Source of the DNA: Ditylenchus dipsaci
Lineage: Eukaryota > Nematoda > Chromadorea > Rhabditida > Anguinidae
Reading direction: 5' to 3'
Assembly: GCA_004194705.1 (NCBI GenBank)
Contig: SADC01001025.1
Span: forward strand, 1-64,000
Length of the DNA: 64,000 nt
The stretch's first letter is position 1, and every line of letters starts with the position of its first letter. Of this stretch, positions 22,901-37,900 are shown one piece after another. The notes below the pieces were generated by a model that searched no databases, was not told the origin of the DNA, and saw only the letters and a program-made list of their open reading frames with translations. A program made the translations under genes and the position numbers.

Positions 22901-25900
22901 GGGTGAAAGCTGTTAAGGAGATAGTCTCGACAAGAAAGGATTTATCCAAGTTTTTTTTGTTTTTAATGTGGTTACTGAGCCATATTTTATCGACAAACCG
23001 GTGTTGCGAATCGCAACACCGGTTTGCAACTTGCGATGTCAAACAAACTTGTGCAGAACTAAAAGTTGGATCAACATCATCGATATCAGAATTTTTAAAT
23101 TCCTTCAAAAAATCCACTGGAAATTGAAATGAAATAGAAGACTAATTATCATTTTTCGATGGTTTTTTGCCTTTCCATTTCAATTTTTTGGGTATTTTTC
23201 GAAAGAATTTACAAATTCTAATATTCATGATGATAATCCAACTTTTAATTTTGCACAAGTTTGTCCAATGTTGCAACACCGACTTGTGGATAAAATATGG
23301 TTCAGTCACCACATTTAAAAAAAACAGAAAACTTGGATAGATCCTTTTGTGTCGAGACTATCTCCTACACAACTTTCACCCTCCCTTTAAAGGGGGAGGA
23401 AAGCCATTTCAGTTTGAAAAAGTGGCTTCCATGGCGCGGTGCGTAAGTGCTCGCGTTTTTTGGCCCAAAATGGTGTTTTTTGGTGTTGCAGGTACAATCC
23501 CACATAGGGGCACACTATTTTTTTTGGCTTGTTTGGCCAGTTTACAGGTAATTTGGGTCGCTGATCACGAATCTGGCGTCAAAAAAAGTCTTATTACCTC
23601 TAAACTGGTCAAACAAGCCAAAAAAAATAGTGTGCCACTACGTGGGATTGAACCTGCAACACTAAAAAAACACCATTTTGGGCCAAAAAGCGCGAGCACT
23701 TACGCACTACGCCTAAATGGCTTACCCTTCCTTTACGTAAATAAAAAGGTACATATCCAGCCACCATCTCGTACCCTTTACCTTGATCCCCCAAGGCAAA
23801 AAGTCAATTTTTAGTCAAAATTTTTTTCTAAAAGTGGTCCTCCGCGCCCTAAAAACGTGTATTCACTTTACACGTTTCGACCCTTGAAATATCGAAAAAA
23901 AGTGGTTAAAAGTTGATTTTGAGCGAGCTCAAGATTGTGTAGTCTTGCCCACGGGGTGTCAAACACGTCGAAAGGCAAAATCGACGTTGGCCTTCTGTCA
24001 TTAACCATTTTAAATGTGACCCTATTTGTCTGCTGTTTTTTTTGAAACGACACCTTAAAAAGTTTGTTCCCGCTTAGGGTTAAACACTTTTTTTTATTCC
24101 AGATTGCAAAAATTTCTTTGGTCTCTCGTCAATTTTTTTTATCAATCTGGTCCAAAAAGTTGCATAAAGATTCCGATTTTGTCATTTTTTCCAAATTACG
24201 CTATATAGCCGGGGATATGAGGTCCACTAGCTGACTAAAACATGTCAATTTTTATAAAACCACTAGTTTAATTTTTAAAACCGACGGTAAATTGAAAAAC
24301 CAAAGACGCTGTAAGAAAGCTGAGGAAAAATACATTATGGCGAGCCAGAAAATTTTTTGATCACGAAATTCTGGAGAAAAAACCATTGGAAGTTGGGGTT
24401 TTAACTTTGACAGACTAGTTAATTCAAACTTCTTTTTGTTCAAACTTTTTGAATTTCTAATGCAATTCGGTAAAGTTTTTTTAATTGATAGAGCAATTCC
24501 TGGCCAATCTAGTGATTGAAAAATTTGTTATATATGACACATATAAGCATAGCTTACAAGCAAGAATGTTGAGAAAATATGGGGAAAAACTAAAAATTTA
24601 ATTGTTTTCGAATTTTTTGTCTCTACAGGAAATATTTTGCCTTTTGACGTGCTTGACACGTTGAAAGCCCAAAACTCGTCATATTTGGATTCATAGCCAA
24701 ACAGTTCAGTAAATTTCGAGTTTTTCGAAATTATTGCTGGAGATCAGGCCCACAAAATACCAGTATTTAAGGCCAATTCAAGTTTGGCACAAAACTAGGT
24801 AACTTTAGCGTGACTTTAAAAAATGTAAAATATATATGAGCAACTTTTGGGTTTCCTTTCTGCTTTTGAACTAACAGACTTTTAATAATTCAGCAGTGAA
24901 AATTTAAAAATCAGAGAAATTTCGCTTAATTTTGTCCAAGTAGTTAAAATCGGCGAAAAATCAATCTTTTTGTATTTTATAATATTCCACAACTTTCTAG
25001 AAAATAATCATACTATTTTGTAAATAAAAACCTTTTTTTCTTAAGACGCACATTTTCTCATTTCTAAAACTGTTATTCTCTGTGCAAATTTCTTTTCGCC
25101 TACCGAAAAAGTTATTACCCAAACAGTCTCTCGATTATTTCCTTCTTGTCTCTATCTGCATTTTTCATTGAAAAAGACATCGGAGTCATCATTAATAGAA
25201 CAAAAACAATTGACTAAAATGTTTCATAATCTCACCGCCCTTCTAATCTCTTGTTAATGCTTTTAGAAAACTCCAAGCAGGCCCAAGAAAGTGTCGCTGG
25301 TCAGTCCAACGACATCAGCAGCAACAGTAGTCCAACCGATCTAACTAGCGATTGCTGTCGCAAACCATCGGGTCAAGGAAACTCGTCGCCAGCAGCTCCA
25401 TTCACAGCCAAGAAGCAAAGTTTGGGGGCACCACTATCCGGTAGACCAGGAGGAGCAAGTCCATCAGAGGAACAACCTTTCAGGAGGACTAGATTGGACT
25501 CCCGCGCAGCACTTTTGATGGCCGCTCTAGCTGCAGCCAAGGCAGTGACAGACAGCAAGATGAATGCTCAGCCAAGTGCCATGGAAGGAACCAGGAAGGT
25601 AGGCCATTTTTTGCCGAAATCTAAAATGGTTGACAAATCGATTTTACGAGAAATTAATAAAAATAAACATTGAAGCTTTCATTCCTCAGAGTGCTTAAGT
25701 CCAAAAATAGAAAATAACCAAAAATAAATAAAAAAACGGTTCATAAGTTACAATGAAGATTTCCGATTTATCGCGTGTTTAAAGGGTAAGGTTAAATACA
25801 TAAAATTCGGTATAAAAGTTTTGATGAGTCTCGTAAGAAAGCTGCTGGATTGCAAACCTGGATATAAAAGTAGCTCTAGCGACCTGCCAAAGATGCTCTT

Positions 25901-28900
25901 ACATCGAGGGTGATTTTTGGTATAAGAGCAGCCTTTGGACCGGCCCAGGGTGCTCTAAGGTGTCACTATATTCACTTTTCACTATTTAGATGCAGATTCT
26001 GAAGTTCTTAAAAACGACCTGCAAAATTGGTGTCCTCATGATTAAAATGACCAATCAATATCTGCAGAAGTGCGGAGAATAAGGGTTAAAAAGGGTCGGA
26101 CCGGGTGAAAAAATCCAATTTCGGAGGCTCACAGTTTGACTGTTGTCCAAAAAAATTCAAAAATATGCCAAAATAACTATTTTTAATCAGAAAAATAGTT
26201 AGGGCACTTTAGCTACTTCAAAAAAATATCGAAACTCACTTTTTTCATTTCAGAACCTGATCAAGACCCTAAAGAAACTAGGTGCTCAAGCAGAAGATGA
26301 TTGGACACTGGAACAGGCTATGGAAGCTGGGCTGGAACACATGCCCAGCTACTGGAAAAAAAGAGATAGCAATTCTGAAATTGCTTTTCAGGTAAATACA
26401 CTATTAATTCACCTATCTATTTACAATTTATATTTAGGGATTGCTGGCCATTCTGGAATACTGCCTTCAACACAGTTTTGACAGCACAGAATATGTGGAG
26501 AAATTAGTCAACAATCTGGGCTACCACACATTTCAGTTCTGGAAAGCAGCTATTCCATATGTGTTTGACAGTGACATGCAGCACGGCACTAAATACAGAG
26601 ATGCACTACTTTTCACTATGGCCCTGTATGATGTGAATACTGGTCGTGGGGGGATGAGGTTTGTGTAATTTTTTTGTCATTAATTTCTGGTATATATATG
26701 ACGAGGGGGGGGGACAAGTGCCACCCCCGTCATCAAAGTTTATTTATCGGTGCCTCCCCCCGTCAGGATGGAAAATTTTAGATTTTTTCTTTTGATGTAG
26801 CCAAAATTCCGGAATTTTTTCCGACGCTGCCTGTCGGCGCCGTCGGGCTTTTATAAAATCATGATTTTTTTAAGATTTGTCAAAAATTTCACATTTTTAC
26901 TTTATTTGGGCCAAAATTAACAACCCAATTCAGTTTATTTCAGCACGAATGGTGATGAATTAACTTTCTCTTTTTACATTCTTTAGGCACTCTTTAAAAA
27001 ATTCGCGGCGCCCCTGCCGGCGCCGCCGCGATTTAACAAATACTGATTTTTGGGGTTTTTAACAAAAAAAATTCTTAAAAATTTCGTGGCCACTGAATAT
27101 CATCAATAAGTTTCACGTAAAACTGAGATGGGATCAGCTTTCAACTTGACCACCAGTGCGGATGAGGGGGCAAACTATCGAAGTATCGAAGAAAATTATT
27201 AGTTTATATTTGTATGATACAATTTGACGTGGAATGATACGGAATTTGTAGAGAAATGGTTCAGGAAAAGATCCAGAATCAGTGTTTTCAAAAACCACAC
27301 TTTCACACTTGGGCCACACTAATTTCATTCACCTTTTTCTCATATATTTCATTTCCGTATTTCGGATATTTTTGTACCGTTTTGCAGCTGAGATATTTCT
27401 AAATCGATTCACTGGTCAAATATCTAGGCGGAATTTGAATGCGACAATTCCACACCAAAGCCACACTAAAAATCACAATTTGTCAGCAAAAAATTTGGGT
27501 TTAAAGACACCAATTACAGTGTTGGTTGGTTAAAACACCGATTACATTGTTCTGTAGGCGACAGGTGGTAGTCGTAGGCGACATTTTAGCTGTCGCCTAC
27601 GGAGGTTAGAGAGGTCATAATTTTTCTCAAAATGGCCAAAATAGGGTAATAAATGGTTAAACAGGGTAATAAAACATATAAAAGATGGAGGGGGTACTGG
27701 GTACCGTGGCTGTTTTTTTGTGTCACCCTGTACATCTGATTTGCAGAGGTCTATATGCCGCAGTTCCTGGTCTTCGCAAGTGTTTACTCGGCTTTCGAGC
27801 CAAGCGCTTTGGTGAGCAGTACCACCATCTTCAGCAACGCCGTCGAACTGCTTCCAAGTCGTCCCTGCGTGACTCCAGCTGCTCACTTCGTGCCTCTAAT
27901 GACTCTCTGATGAATGGTCAGTCTGGAGGTGCTAATGGAGGTCCAGTCAGCTTTTCTCTAAACAGTGTAGATTTACAACTGCCGAGCAGTGAAGAGGAAG
28001 ACAGTTAGCTTTTATCTAAATTCTTTTAATAGCAAAAATTTATATGGCATTTGTTTCAGATGAGCCAGCAGAAGGAGGTCACAGAAGGAAAAAGAGATCC
28101 ATGTCAATTGACTCAAACAATGGCTCAGATGGACACTTCAATGTAGATGACCCCACTTCCTTTTCTACTGGTGGGCTGGCTCAAACTCACTTTCAACAGC
28201 GTGTCATTAATGTTAGATTTTTAAATGTTTAAAATTAGTACAGTGACTCACAGAAATGCAGTAAACTAAAACAATATCCATAGGTTGGTGGAGTCCGGTT
28301 CTCGTTTTCAGATAATTGGACTCGAAACCCGAAAAATTTAGCGTTTTAAGCCCGGGTACCCGAAGCTAGGGTACCCCACTAGAGCATTTTTGCTCACTTG
28401 ACTGCCCTAAATATCCGCATCCCTTCTTTGTAAGCGCAGGAGTGTTAAGTGACCGCTGCACTAATTTTAGTGGACCATCAGAGCTGACGAGCCAGATTTG
28501 TCGTGAGCTTGTGGATGCTCTGCGAGAATACGCAAAAAAATCATTTCATCGAAGTTCGGCCAGGTCACAGTTAAGGTCCCTTCCTTGTAAGTCGAATTTC
28601 AAAATTCTGTAAAAGTAGACTCGCTCGGAATTGAAAGGCGATTTATTGGTGTGAAACAAATAATGTACATCTCCGTAATTTTTCTTGAAAAATTGACATT
28701 TTATTCACTGGCCATTTTTTTATTTTTGATCACCAAAAACAAAGATTTTGACATAAAATCTCAAAGATTTTATAGATTTGGGCTCTCAAATACAGTACAT
28801 TAACGTGACCTGGGTATAAAATGTTAAAAAAACGATTTTTGCTTGGTAGCCCTGTTAGGGTAGCCCTGGGCTTACGTTTAAGAGCTTTTACTAGCCGATT

Positions 28901-31900
28901 TCTTCTGGTCTTGTCCAACATAAACCTGTTTCAGGTCTCAAATGCACCACCTGTTTCACTAACCAAGGGATCTGGTGACAAATCAGGAGAGTGGGAAATA
29001 AAACAAGGGTCTGGTGGTCTAGTCTCTTGTGTCGATCCTGTCATGTCTGTAAACAGAGAAAACATGTGGCTGGCCAATCTCGGCATGAACATTGACAAAT
29101 GCAAGTTAAGGTAAATTTTTTTGAACTGGCTTCAACAAATTTCACAGATAATCTTGTAGATCCAATGAGTTTCTGAATTCAGTGGAGGAGCCTTTAGGGC
29201 ATTTAGCACCCACTACTAACACCCTGGGATTGCCTCTAATGCGCCAAACACTTGCTGATGTGCTATTCCACGTAATTGCTGATGATGATATAAAAGAGGA
29301 GAATGAGACTGTGTCCAAAAAAATCGTGAGGTAGGTCACAAAATTGGATTTTGCGAAGCAATCATTTGGGAATTAAAGCTTAGTTGTACTTTTTTACCGA
29401 AAATGGCCAAATTAAAATTTAGTTGTTTTAGGAATGTAATTTATTTAAAAATTCGAGCTATTACCAAAGACTGTTACTGCCTCAGAGGCATGCCTTGTGA
29501 GCATAGTGACCGATCCATCAGTAAAGACTGGACGCGGCTGGCTTTGACTAAACGGCCGGTTCATAGGAAAAAAGTAGGACGACCGGTATGCTCGCGAGGT
29601 GGAATTTTTTGGAGTGAAGATTAAAGGGGCATGATCGTGCCCGATGGAGAGAAAAGGCGCGAACCAGCAGTTCTTTTCTTTCTCGATAAATTTTTACATT
29701 CGTTCTCGTCTAGATTTTGTAAGTTTTCTGTCTAGTTTTTAAAAGCAGTATAAGTTCATCTATATCAGATTTGACGCAGAACGAGTGAAAAATGGGACGA
29801 CTCGAAAAAATTCGAAAAAAACTGCTGGTTCGCGCCTTAACGCACGGGCATGCCCCTTTAAGCAGGGAAATTTTGAACGCTACTGTGACATAAATTTCAC
29901 CAACCTCAACCAACACCCCCGCTCCCCAAAGATACTTTGATATAATTCTTAGGTATGTGTGTGTGCGCGCATATCTAACTTTCAATCCCTCACAAGGGGG
30001 CCCTCTAAAATTCCCTCAAAGTGGTCCTCTTAAGTGACCCCTATTATTTCCCTCCTTCTCCGCTCTTAAGCCTTTTAACCCTCTTAAATTTATTTTTCTA
30101 TGCTTTTTATGGGAAAATTTTTGCATAAAAATGGTTTTTTTAAACACTCCTAGAAATGATGCTTTAAGGGGAAGGGTATTATCGAAGTATCGCCAAATTT
30201 CGGATCAAGACGGTTTGGGAAAGGCAGAAAATTTTTTAAGTCACCCCTCTGGTTACGACTAGTAATTTACTAGTTATTGTATAAATGTCTGTCTTTAGAG
30301 AAGAAATGTCTCTGTTGGGAGTACTCAACAACTACAACCGTGACAATTACAAGCTGAATCCAGTGGTAGTGCAAGAAAGTGATTACAATGTCTACTACGG
30401 AGGTATCAGGTACATAAATTGTTATTCGAAGCACCATAAAAGCTTGAGAAAGTAGTACCCGCCCTAAAAGTCCAATAATTTAGCAATGGATTATTATGGC
30501 CAGCTTTGCACAACTTGCCAGAATACATTATTGCTGAATATGATGACCCGAAGGTACACATACAATCTAATATAAAAAGAGGCCATTATGCATTTACTTG
30601 GTTCAGTTGTTGCGAGAACACTGGTGCTCCTATGTGCGTGTTAACTACCAATTTGCCATTGATGCGGTGAGGAATAGTCGCCCACAAGATTTCATCTGGA
30701 TACACGACTATCATCTCATGCTTACTGGAATGATCATGCAAGTCAGTAATCCTATTAATTTTCACTTTTTGCCGTATTTGTGGGTGACTTTCGGCTAAAA
30801 TAAAAGTGCCTTTTTGGACAATCCCCTTCCTAAAATAATGTTCTCGTGTAACCACGCAGTTTCCATTTGTATCGACATAAAAAATCGCAATATAATCGTC
30901 TTTGGTGAAAGGCCGACTAATGCAGATGTCATTTTCAATCAGCCACACTCGTCCGGGTGTGGGACTGAGTGTGGCCCTGAGTGCGGATTTAAGCATCTTC
31001 ACCCCATTTTTTTTTCATCATATGTTGCTTGTCAATAGCTCATTCAAAAGCTCTGAGTCTTAGCTACAAAATGCCACCAACAGAAAAGAAGTTTAAAAAA
31101 CACCCCGAATCTCACACTCAGGTCGACACTCATTGTGAACGGGCCTTAATACTATATCAAGACTCAATCAAGTCGATCGACTGTATGGAAAAATTTTCAC
31201 TTAATATCGTTCCAAAATTCTGCTCATCAAACAATTCGTAAACGTTTGAGAACTTTGGTTGACCATGTACAAATTTGGCCGTACCAAGATTTTGTTGCTT
31301 ATTGACAGCAGTAAAAGTTTTGCAGATTAAATAAATAAATAAATCCGTTATTGAATTTTTAGAGCCTGGACTCTAACCTCGAAATCGGCTTTTTCCTGCA
31401 CATTCCCTTCCTGCCACCAGACAACTTCTTCACTAAATACAAGATTGCTGCCTTTCCGATTCTACGTGGCCTTTTGAGATTCACTAAAGTGGGTTTCCAA
31501 ACCCACAGAGACAGAGCCATGTTCCTGGAGTTGGTTGGAAAGTACCTGCCCACCGCCAAGGTAGTCAATGACTCCAATCTGGACATCCATGTGGTCACTT
31601 ACCAAGGATGGAGTTGCTCATTGGGTGTATTTCCTGTATCCATTAAAAATGAAGACTTTCTGAAAATTGCCAAGCAGCCAGAGACTGTCAAACAAGCAGA
31701 TGATATTCGCAAACAAGTGAACTTTTTTTAGATGAATTTTATATTAGAACCCCAATGTTTTTAGATAATGGGCGAGAATCCCCCAAAAGATGCTCGCTTG
31801 TTTTTCTCAGTTGAACGATTTGACTACACCAAAGGAATCAAGGAGAAGTTGCTGGCCTATCGCCGCTACTACCAATTGCATCAGGACAGAATTGGCAAAG

Positions 31901-34900
31901 GTGGCTATTTTAGATTTGAATGGTTTTGGAAAAAATTGTAGGGTTGTAAAATTACTTTATATATGGTGAGATCTCCAAAATTCTCAGGACACGCCCTATA
32001 TATCCATAATACTTAGACTGCATTCAAACTCTTCGTTCATTCTAACTTTTGGTCGTTTTAGATGTGCTTTTCCAGGTAAACTGCTTTTGCTGAAAATGTC
32101 AAAGAAAATATTTTCTTTGAAAAAACAAAAAGTACTTAAATTACTTTTTATAGGTGGCAGTTACGAACCGAAGAAGTGTGGATGCTTACAGAATTTATCA
32201 GGTTTATTTCTTTTATTTGTTGAATTTGTATAAATTTAAATTTTCAGGATGAGTGCATAGACCTTGCAGATCAGATCAACAAGGAATTTTCCAAAGAGGA
32301 ATTCCCCGATTGGAAACCCATCATTTTCCAGACGGATGGTTAGAAAGTTTTTTCTTATATGTCTTGTCTTTGACCATAAACTTTCTTCATCGGCCAGGTC
32401 TTCAACGCCAATCCCTGATTGCCCACTACCTGGCCATGGACATTGGAGTGGTCACGCCCAAAAAGGATGGAATGAATTTGGTAAATTCGAACTTCACCTT
32501 AAAATGATCCGAATACAGATTACGATTACTTTTAGGTAGTCAAAGAGATGCTGGTGTGCAACCCATCAGCTGGCATAGTGTTGTCTACTGGAGCAGGCTC
32601 GGAGATCCAATTTACAATGGGAGGTTTGCATCCAGATGGTGGAGATTGCACCTATCATAGAGTGGAAGATGTTTATGACACTGAGGTAATTGGAAACTAC
32701 AATTTCAGTTAAAGTTAAAAGATCGAGAGTCATATTTACGCACTAAAGTTTTACCCTAGGATGGTAATGTTGGGCCTTTTGGGCCCAAACCAATTTTATT
32801 TATGTCGTTATTAAACCTAAATATTTTTTTAAATCCATTTTTTCGGAACTAGGAAGGCCTAATACTTAGATTTGAAATGAGATATTGAGCAAGCTAGTGT
32901 GATGATCGGCTACCCGAAAAATACCTGTTTAAAGGGGCATGGTCACCTGTTACAAATTTTGTCCCCGCCAATTCGAAGTTTTTTTCCGAATCATTGAACT
33001 TCTGTACAGAATTTTCGGTACTATTCCATTGTACCACCCCCCCCCCAAAAAGCTATTCCAGTGTAACCTCACCACCCCCCCCCCCAAAATAAGGACCTAT
33101 TCCATTGTAAACCCCCCCCCCAAAAACCAACTTTTTTATATGCACTCAAAAACCATTTTTATGTAATAATTTTGCCATAAAAAGGCCAGAACAGCCATTT
33201 AAATAGGGTTCAAGGGCTGTATTGGGAGGGGAAGGGACAAAACAGGGGCCACTAATAAATAAGGGTTTAAGGCACTCTCAAACCCAGCAACTTGGGGTCC
33301 AGCACTTAATATATATGTTTGAAGGCACGTCAAACCCAGTAACTTGTGGAGGACCCAAATACATAAGTGCTCAAAAGCCTCTCAAGGGCCATCCGGGTGG
33401 GTTCCGAGGTGGTTATGCCTGAGCCAGGACTCGGTTAAGGTGGAAGCAGAATTTTTGGATGGCTGAGCCTCTGGCTCGAAGCCAAAATCCGGAGAGGGGG
33501 AGACCCTTCCGGCCGAAAAATTGATGATGTTGAACATAGATCTGAATACCGGGGCATACCGCATAAATAACTCTGGTATGCATGCTTTTTCATGCATCCA
33601 GAGTCACTTTCGAGTGATTTGTGTCTAAGGTATGTGGGTGTGCGCATCTCAACTCCAAGCCCCCAAGCCCCGTGCGCCCCCGAAGAAGGCGCAGGGGACT
33701 TGAGAGTTAGAGATGCGCGCACTCACTTACCTTAGACGTGATTCCGAGAAGTACTCTTGACCAAAAATGCATATAGAGTCTATTTTTGCCACGGCCCAGT
33801 TGAAAAACATGGTAAAGCAGCCAGTTACACTGGAATACCTTTTGGGGGGGGGGTACAATGGAACAGCGGCGAATTTTCAACTTGGTTTCTAACAAAACTA
33901 TACCTAAAATAAAATTCTAGGCCTTGTTTTGTTAGAAACCAAGCTGAAAAATCTGTACAGAACTTCAATGATTTAGAAAAATATTTGAATTGGCGGGGAC
34001 CAATTCAAAAACAGTTGACCATGCCCCTTTTAAGGGGGTGTACAACTTGGGATGGGGTGTTGGGAAATGGTTTTTGAACCTAATGAAAAATTATTGACAG
34101 GTTACAAAAAGATTTTATACATAAGCATAGTCGTCGTCAAAAACTTTTTTATTGGTGTCCTGCATTTTCAACAAATTTTTTATAACGGAACGCTTTTTTA
34201 TTTTACACCATGCAGTCAGTTTTTATTTTTCTACCTTATTTTTGGGTGACCGTCCAGGTTTTCTTTCTTTTTTAGTTCAAAAAAATGAGGCCGTCCTAAT
34301 TTTACACGGAAATTGTCGAAAAAATCGGAGAAATTAGGACGGCCTCATTTTTTTGAACTAAAAGTTAAAAAAACCTGGACGGTCACCCAAAAATAAGATA
34401 GAAAAATAAAAATTGAATATATGGTGTAAAATAAAAAAAGCGTTCCATTATAAAAAATTGACGCTACTGTCATATAAATACCACTACCCTTCCAACCTTC
34501 TATTATCTTGTGATGGGTTTCACGGAATAATTTTGAATAATTTATTGAAACCTATTGTAAGATAAAATCCAAGACTTATATACGAAACTTTTTGCAACCT
34601 ATCAATAGTTTTTTCAGTAGGCTGATGAGGTCATTTCTCGACTTTTTTAACGTTACCATCTTAGGGTTAAATAAAAAAAATCAAGTTGACAATTAATGCG
34701 TGCGATAAAATTCACGCTATCTATACAGGCTATTATTTTGATGTAAATAGTATGAGACAAAATTTTACCACTTTTTCTTGCAGTCCTGCACTTGCGATCA
34801 TACTAATTTTTCAGAAGTACGCTGATGCCTTCTACGCCGCAGCCACAGAACCAGAAGAAAGCCGGGCCAGGCATGGCCATCGTCTCAATGAATTCATCAT

Positions 34901-37900
34901 GGCCAATGATATTGAACGCTGGAGTGCTGCCTTCCTAGACCCAGCCTGGTCTCATGTGGTCATCCGTCAAGTGGACATAGTCACTTTGGAGGACTTCAAT
35001 AAGCTGATGCAAAGGACTAGAGATGTGCGTCGCCAGATTGTGGAGAGGGTGCTCAAAGGCATTCCCATCAGATCTCACTTCAGCATATCACTCAGTAATG
35101 CTAAGGAGTCTCTGCTGCAAGCCTGTCAGCACGGCACAACAATTATCCATTTGAAGCCAAGTCTAAATGAGTTTGCTTTGGGAGGAGATCACAAAATGGA
35201 ATATGCTCATTTTGATATCAAGGTTGGTTTTTTGAACAATGTTTACATAATTAACACTTTAAAGGTACTTCTCGTTTCTTTTTGAAACACTATCCGATGC
35301 AACTTTTCTTGCTCTGTCCAATGGTACATAATAAATGGTCTTTTGACACAAATTTTTCCATATTAAAGTATAGACAGCTTTTTTAAAAGTGACAAAATTA
35401 TTTCTTTTGACCAAGGCTATTACATTTTATCATGCTAGTCGCATAAACAACATGTCGTTAGAAAACTTAAAGTCTCAGCTTTCAAACAAGCTACAAAACG
35501 TATGTACAGTATTCCAATAGGACAGAAAAAAATACATAATCAATATGGGACGTTTGATTTTTAGTGTCCCAACTTTAAGGGTCAGTTGGCCCCTTCATAT
35601 CTCGAATTTTGAAATTCTGAAATCAGACTCGGATTTAGCGTGAAAAAATGGAATCTAACTGCCTAGAAGTGCTGCTCGGTCTTTAGAGTGTTAAATGTTT
35701 TATTTATGAACTTTAACAATAGTTTTCTAAGCTATTGTATCCATTCTCACCTAAAAAAATTTAGACGGAGCTGGACGAGTTTGACAAAGACCTTAACTTC
35801 CTCAAGTTCATCCAAAGTGACGATGTGGATAATGTGGAGCAGTTTGTGAATGTAAGCTTATTTTTTAGGATCAGCTTTGACAGGATAAACTAATTGATTT
35901 CAGAGCCTGCAAGATTACCATCCTATATCAGCAGACAAGTTCAGAGAGGAGGTTATGTCGGTGGTTGACTTGTTCACTGATGCTGATCACTTCCACTTTT
36001 TCTTCACTGATCGAGATGGTAAATTTCATATACAGCCATTTAATTAATTTTTAGTCTGGTCCAATGTTTTTAAAACCTTTCTGAATTAGTCACACGAGTT
36101 AGACATGTCATTAGTTTACCTCCAACAATTGACTTGTTAGAGTGGGTAGCAAAAAACCAGCTATTAGCTAGAAAGGTTTTGGAGCCTCTTGAGTGGTTTA
36201 TTCTCTTCCTGTTTCTTTTCTTCTTAGCCGTTATTATCAAAGATTCAAATGGGAAATGAAAATGTTGTAACCGGAGGAAAACGAAAGAATTAGACAAGAG
36301 AGACACGACTTCTAACTTGTATCATTATACACATGACCGACGCTTCTTCCACAATGAGGGGCTGTGGCGCTAGCGATGCGATGTATGCAAATAAAAAAAC
36401 ATGCTGACAGCCATTCCAGGGTATGTGGCTCCAAATGGGCTCCTATTTCAAATGGCATACTAGTGTGGCTCCTTATTTTTTCGATTCCTTGGTGCCTTAT
36501 CCATCAACAATTCATTTTAGGAAAGCAAGAAACCCAAAAAATAAAATGTTTCGGGTCAAATCCAGAGATGGTTGGAATGTTTTTCTTTTAAAAAATATGG
36601 CATATTGTTGAGAGCAAAAAGAATTATAAGGAGTTACGGTTCAGTTGGTTTCCTAGAGAAAGCCTTGTTAAAAAATAAAAGAGCCGTGTGCAAACCATAT
36701 AGACATTTAAAAAAATTATTAAAAAAAACTGCAAATCTATCACCAAATTTTGGCTAAAATAAAATAAATTGGAATTTTGTAATAAGAATAACACGGGTGT
36801 GAAAAGAACATAAGGTAAAATAATTTTGGTTGCAGGAACTCTTAAGTCTTACTCTTGCTCCTACTCAGCCTCAATCCAGCCTGCCTACAGTGGAGTTATT
36901 CAGGTATTATTCCCTCTGTTTTTGTCAATACATATGTCATAAGTGATCTAAACACCCATTTGCAGGCCCAGTTTGCTCGTCGTTGTGCCCAGACCTGTGC
37001 CATAGTCACCACAGCTCCCTTGATGCGAATTGGAGTGCTGGATGTGAACACCATTCCTGAAGGCTATTACTACATCGGTGCTTCGGCTGGCAGGGACTGG
37101 TTCATAGAACCAGGCAACAAGTTCAAGGACACTTCCATTCCTGAACAAGACCTAGAACTGCTAGATGGTGTGTTCAACTCCATTTCCGACCTGTTGGATG
37201 ACCCCAAATTCAAGCACTTCAACTGGGTCGGCTCTGGCCTACAAAAACATTATGGGTTAGCTACTTATTATCTAATTTGCTGCTTTTCTTTTGAAGATTT
37301 GATGATTCAGGCATGTAACTGTCGGCCATCAAGATGCCTTTGGATCTGTGCCACCTCAACAAAAAGAAATTATGTAAGCAAATTATTATTAGTACGATTT
37401 TCTACGCCACGAAACATGCTTTTTACATTCTTTTTGAATCAAGCGGTTATTGAATTTTTAATGGGAGAAGTTAGCACTACATCGCAAAAAGTCGAAAACT
37501 ACCAATTTTTTTAACCACTTCGTTTCTTAATCGCTTCGCATCAAATGTGATATTCATGAGCTCATACTAAGGGAACGTCCATAAATTATGTTTTTGGGAT
37601 CACACCCCCACCCCCTGTCAAAATATGTCAGAATGGCGTTGAACCACACCCCCCCCCTTCCACCTTATTAAAATCTGACATTTTTCTGACACAACTTAAT
37701 AACACAAAATTTAACACTGTATATTTTAGGGTTGGCCAATGGTATTAATACCAGTATTAATACCGGCATTAATACCGGTATTTTATTAATAAAAGACCGG
37801 ATGTGGAAAGTCGGTATTTTAAGATTGGTTTAAAAAAAAATTTTGAAGGGGAATAAAAAAATTTCCTTTTTTCACTTTTATGCCTTGGTTCCCCCTCTTA

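Noticed and set aside
23430..23720. Pair of tRNA genes
   Set aside because: The inverted units have B-box-like sequence but no complete cloverleaf; more likely SINE-like parts of a nested repeat.
30586..31002. 138-codon minus-strand frame
   Set aside because: It overlaps the antisense of a conserved TPS exon and continues into intron; no acceptor, start context or homology.
36070..36306. Minus-strand frame in TPS intron
   Set aside because: Low-complexity, no splice or start context, no family resemblance.
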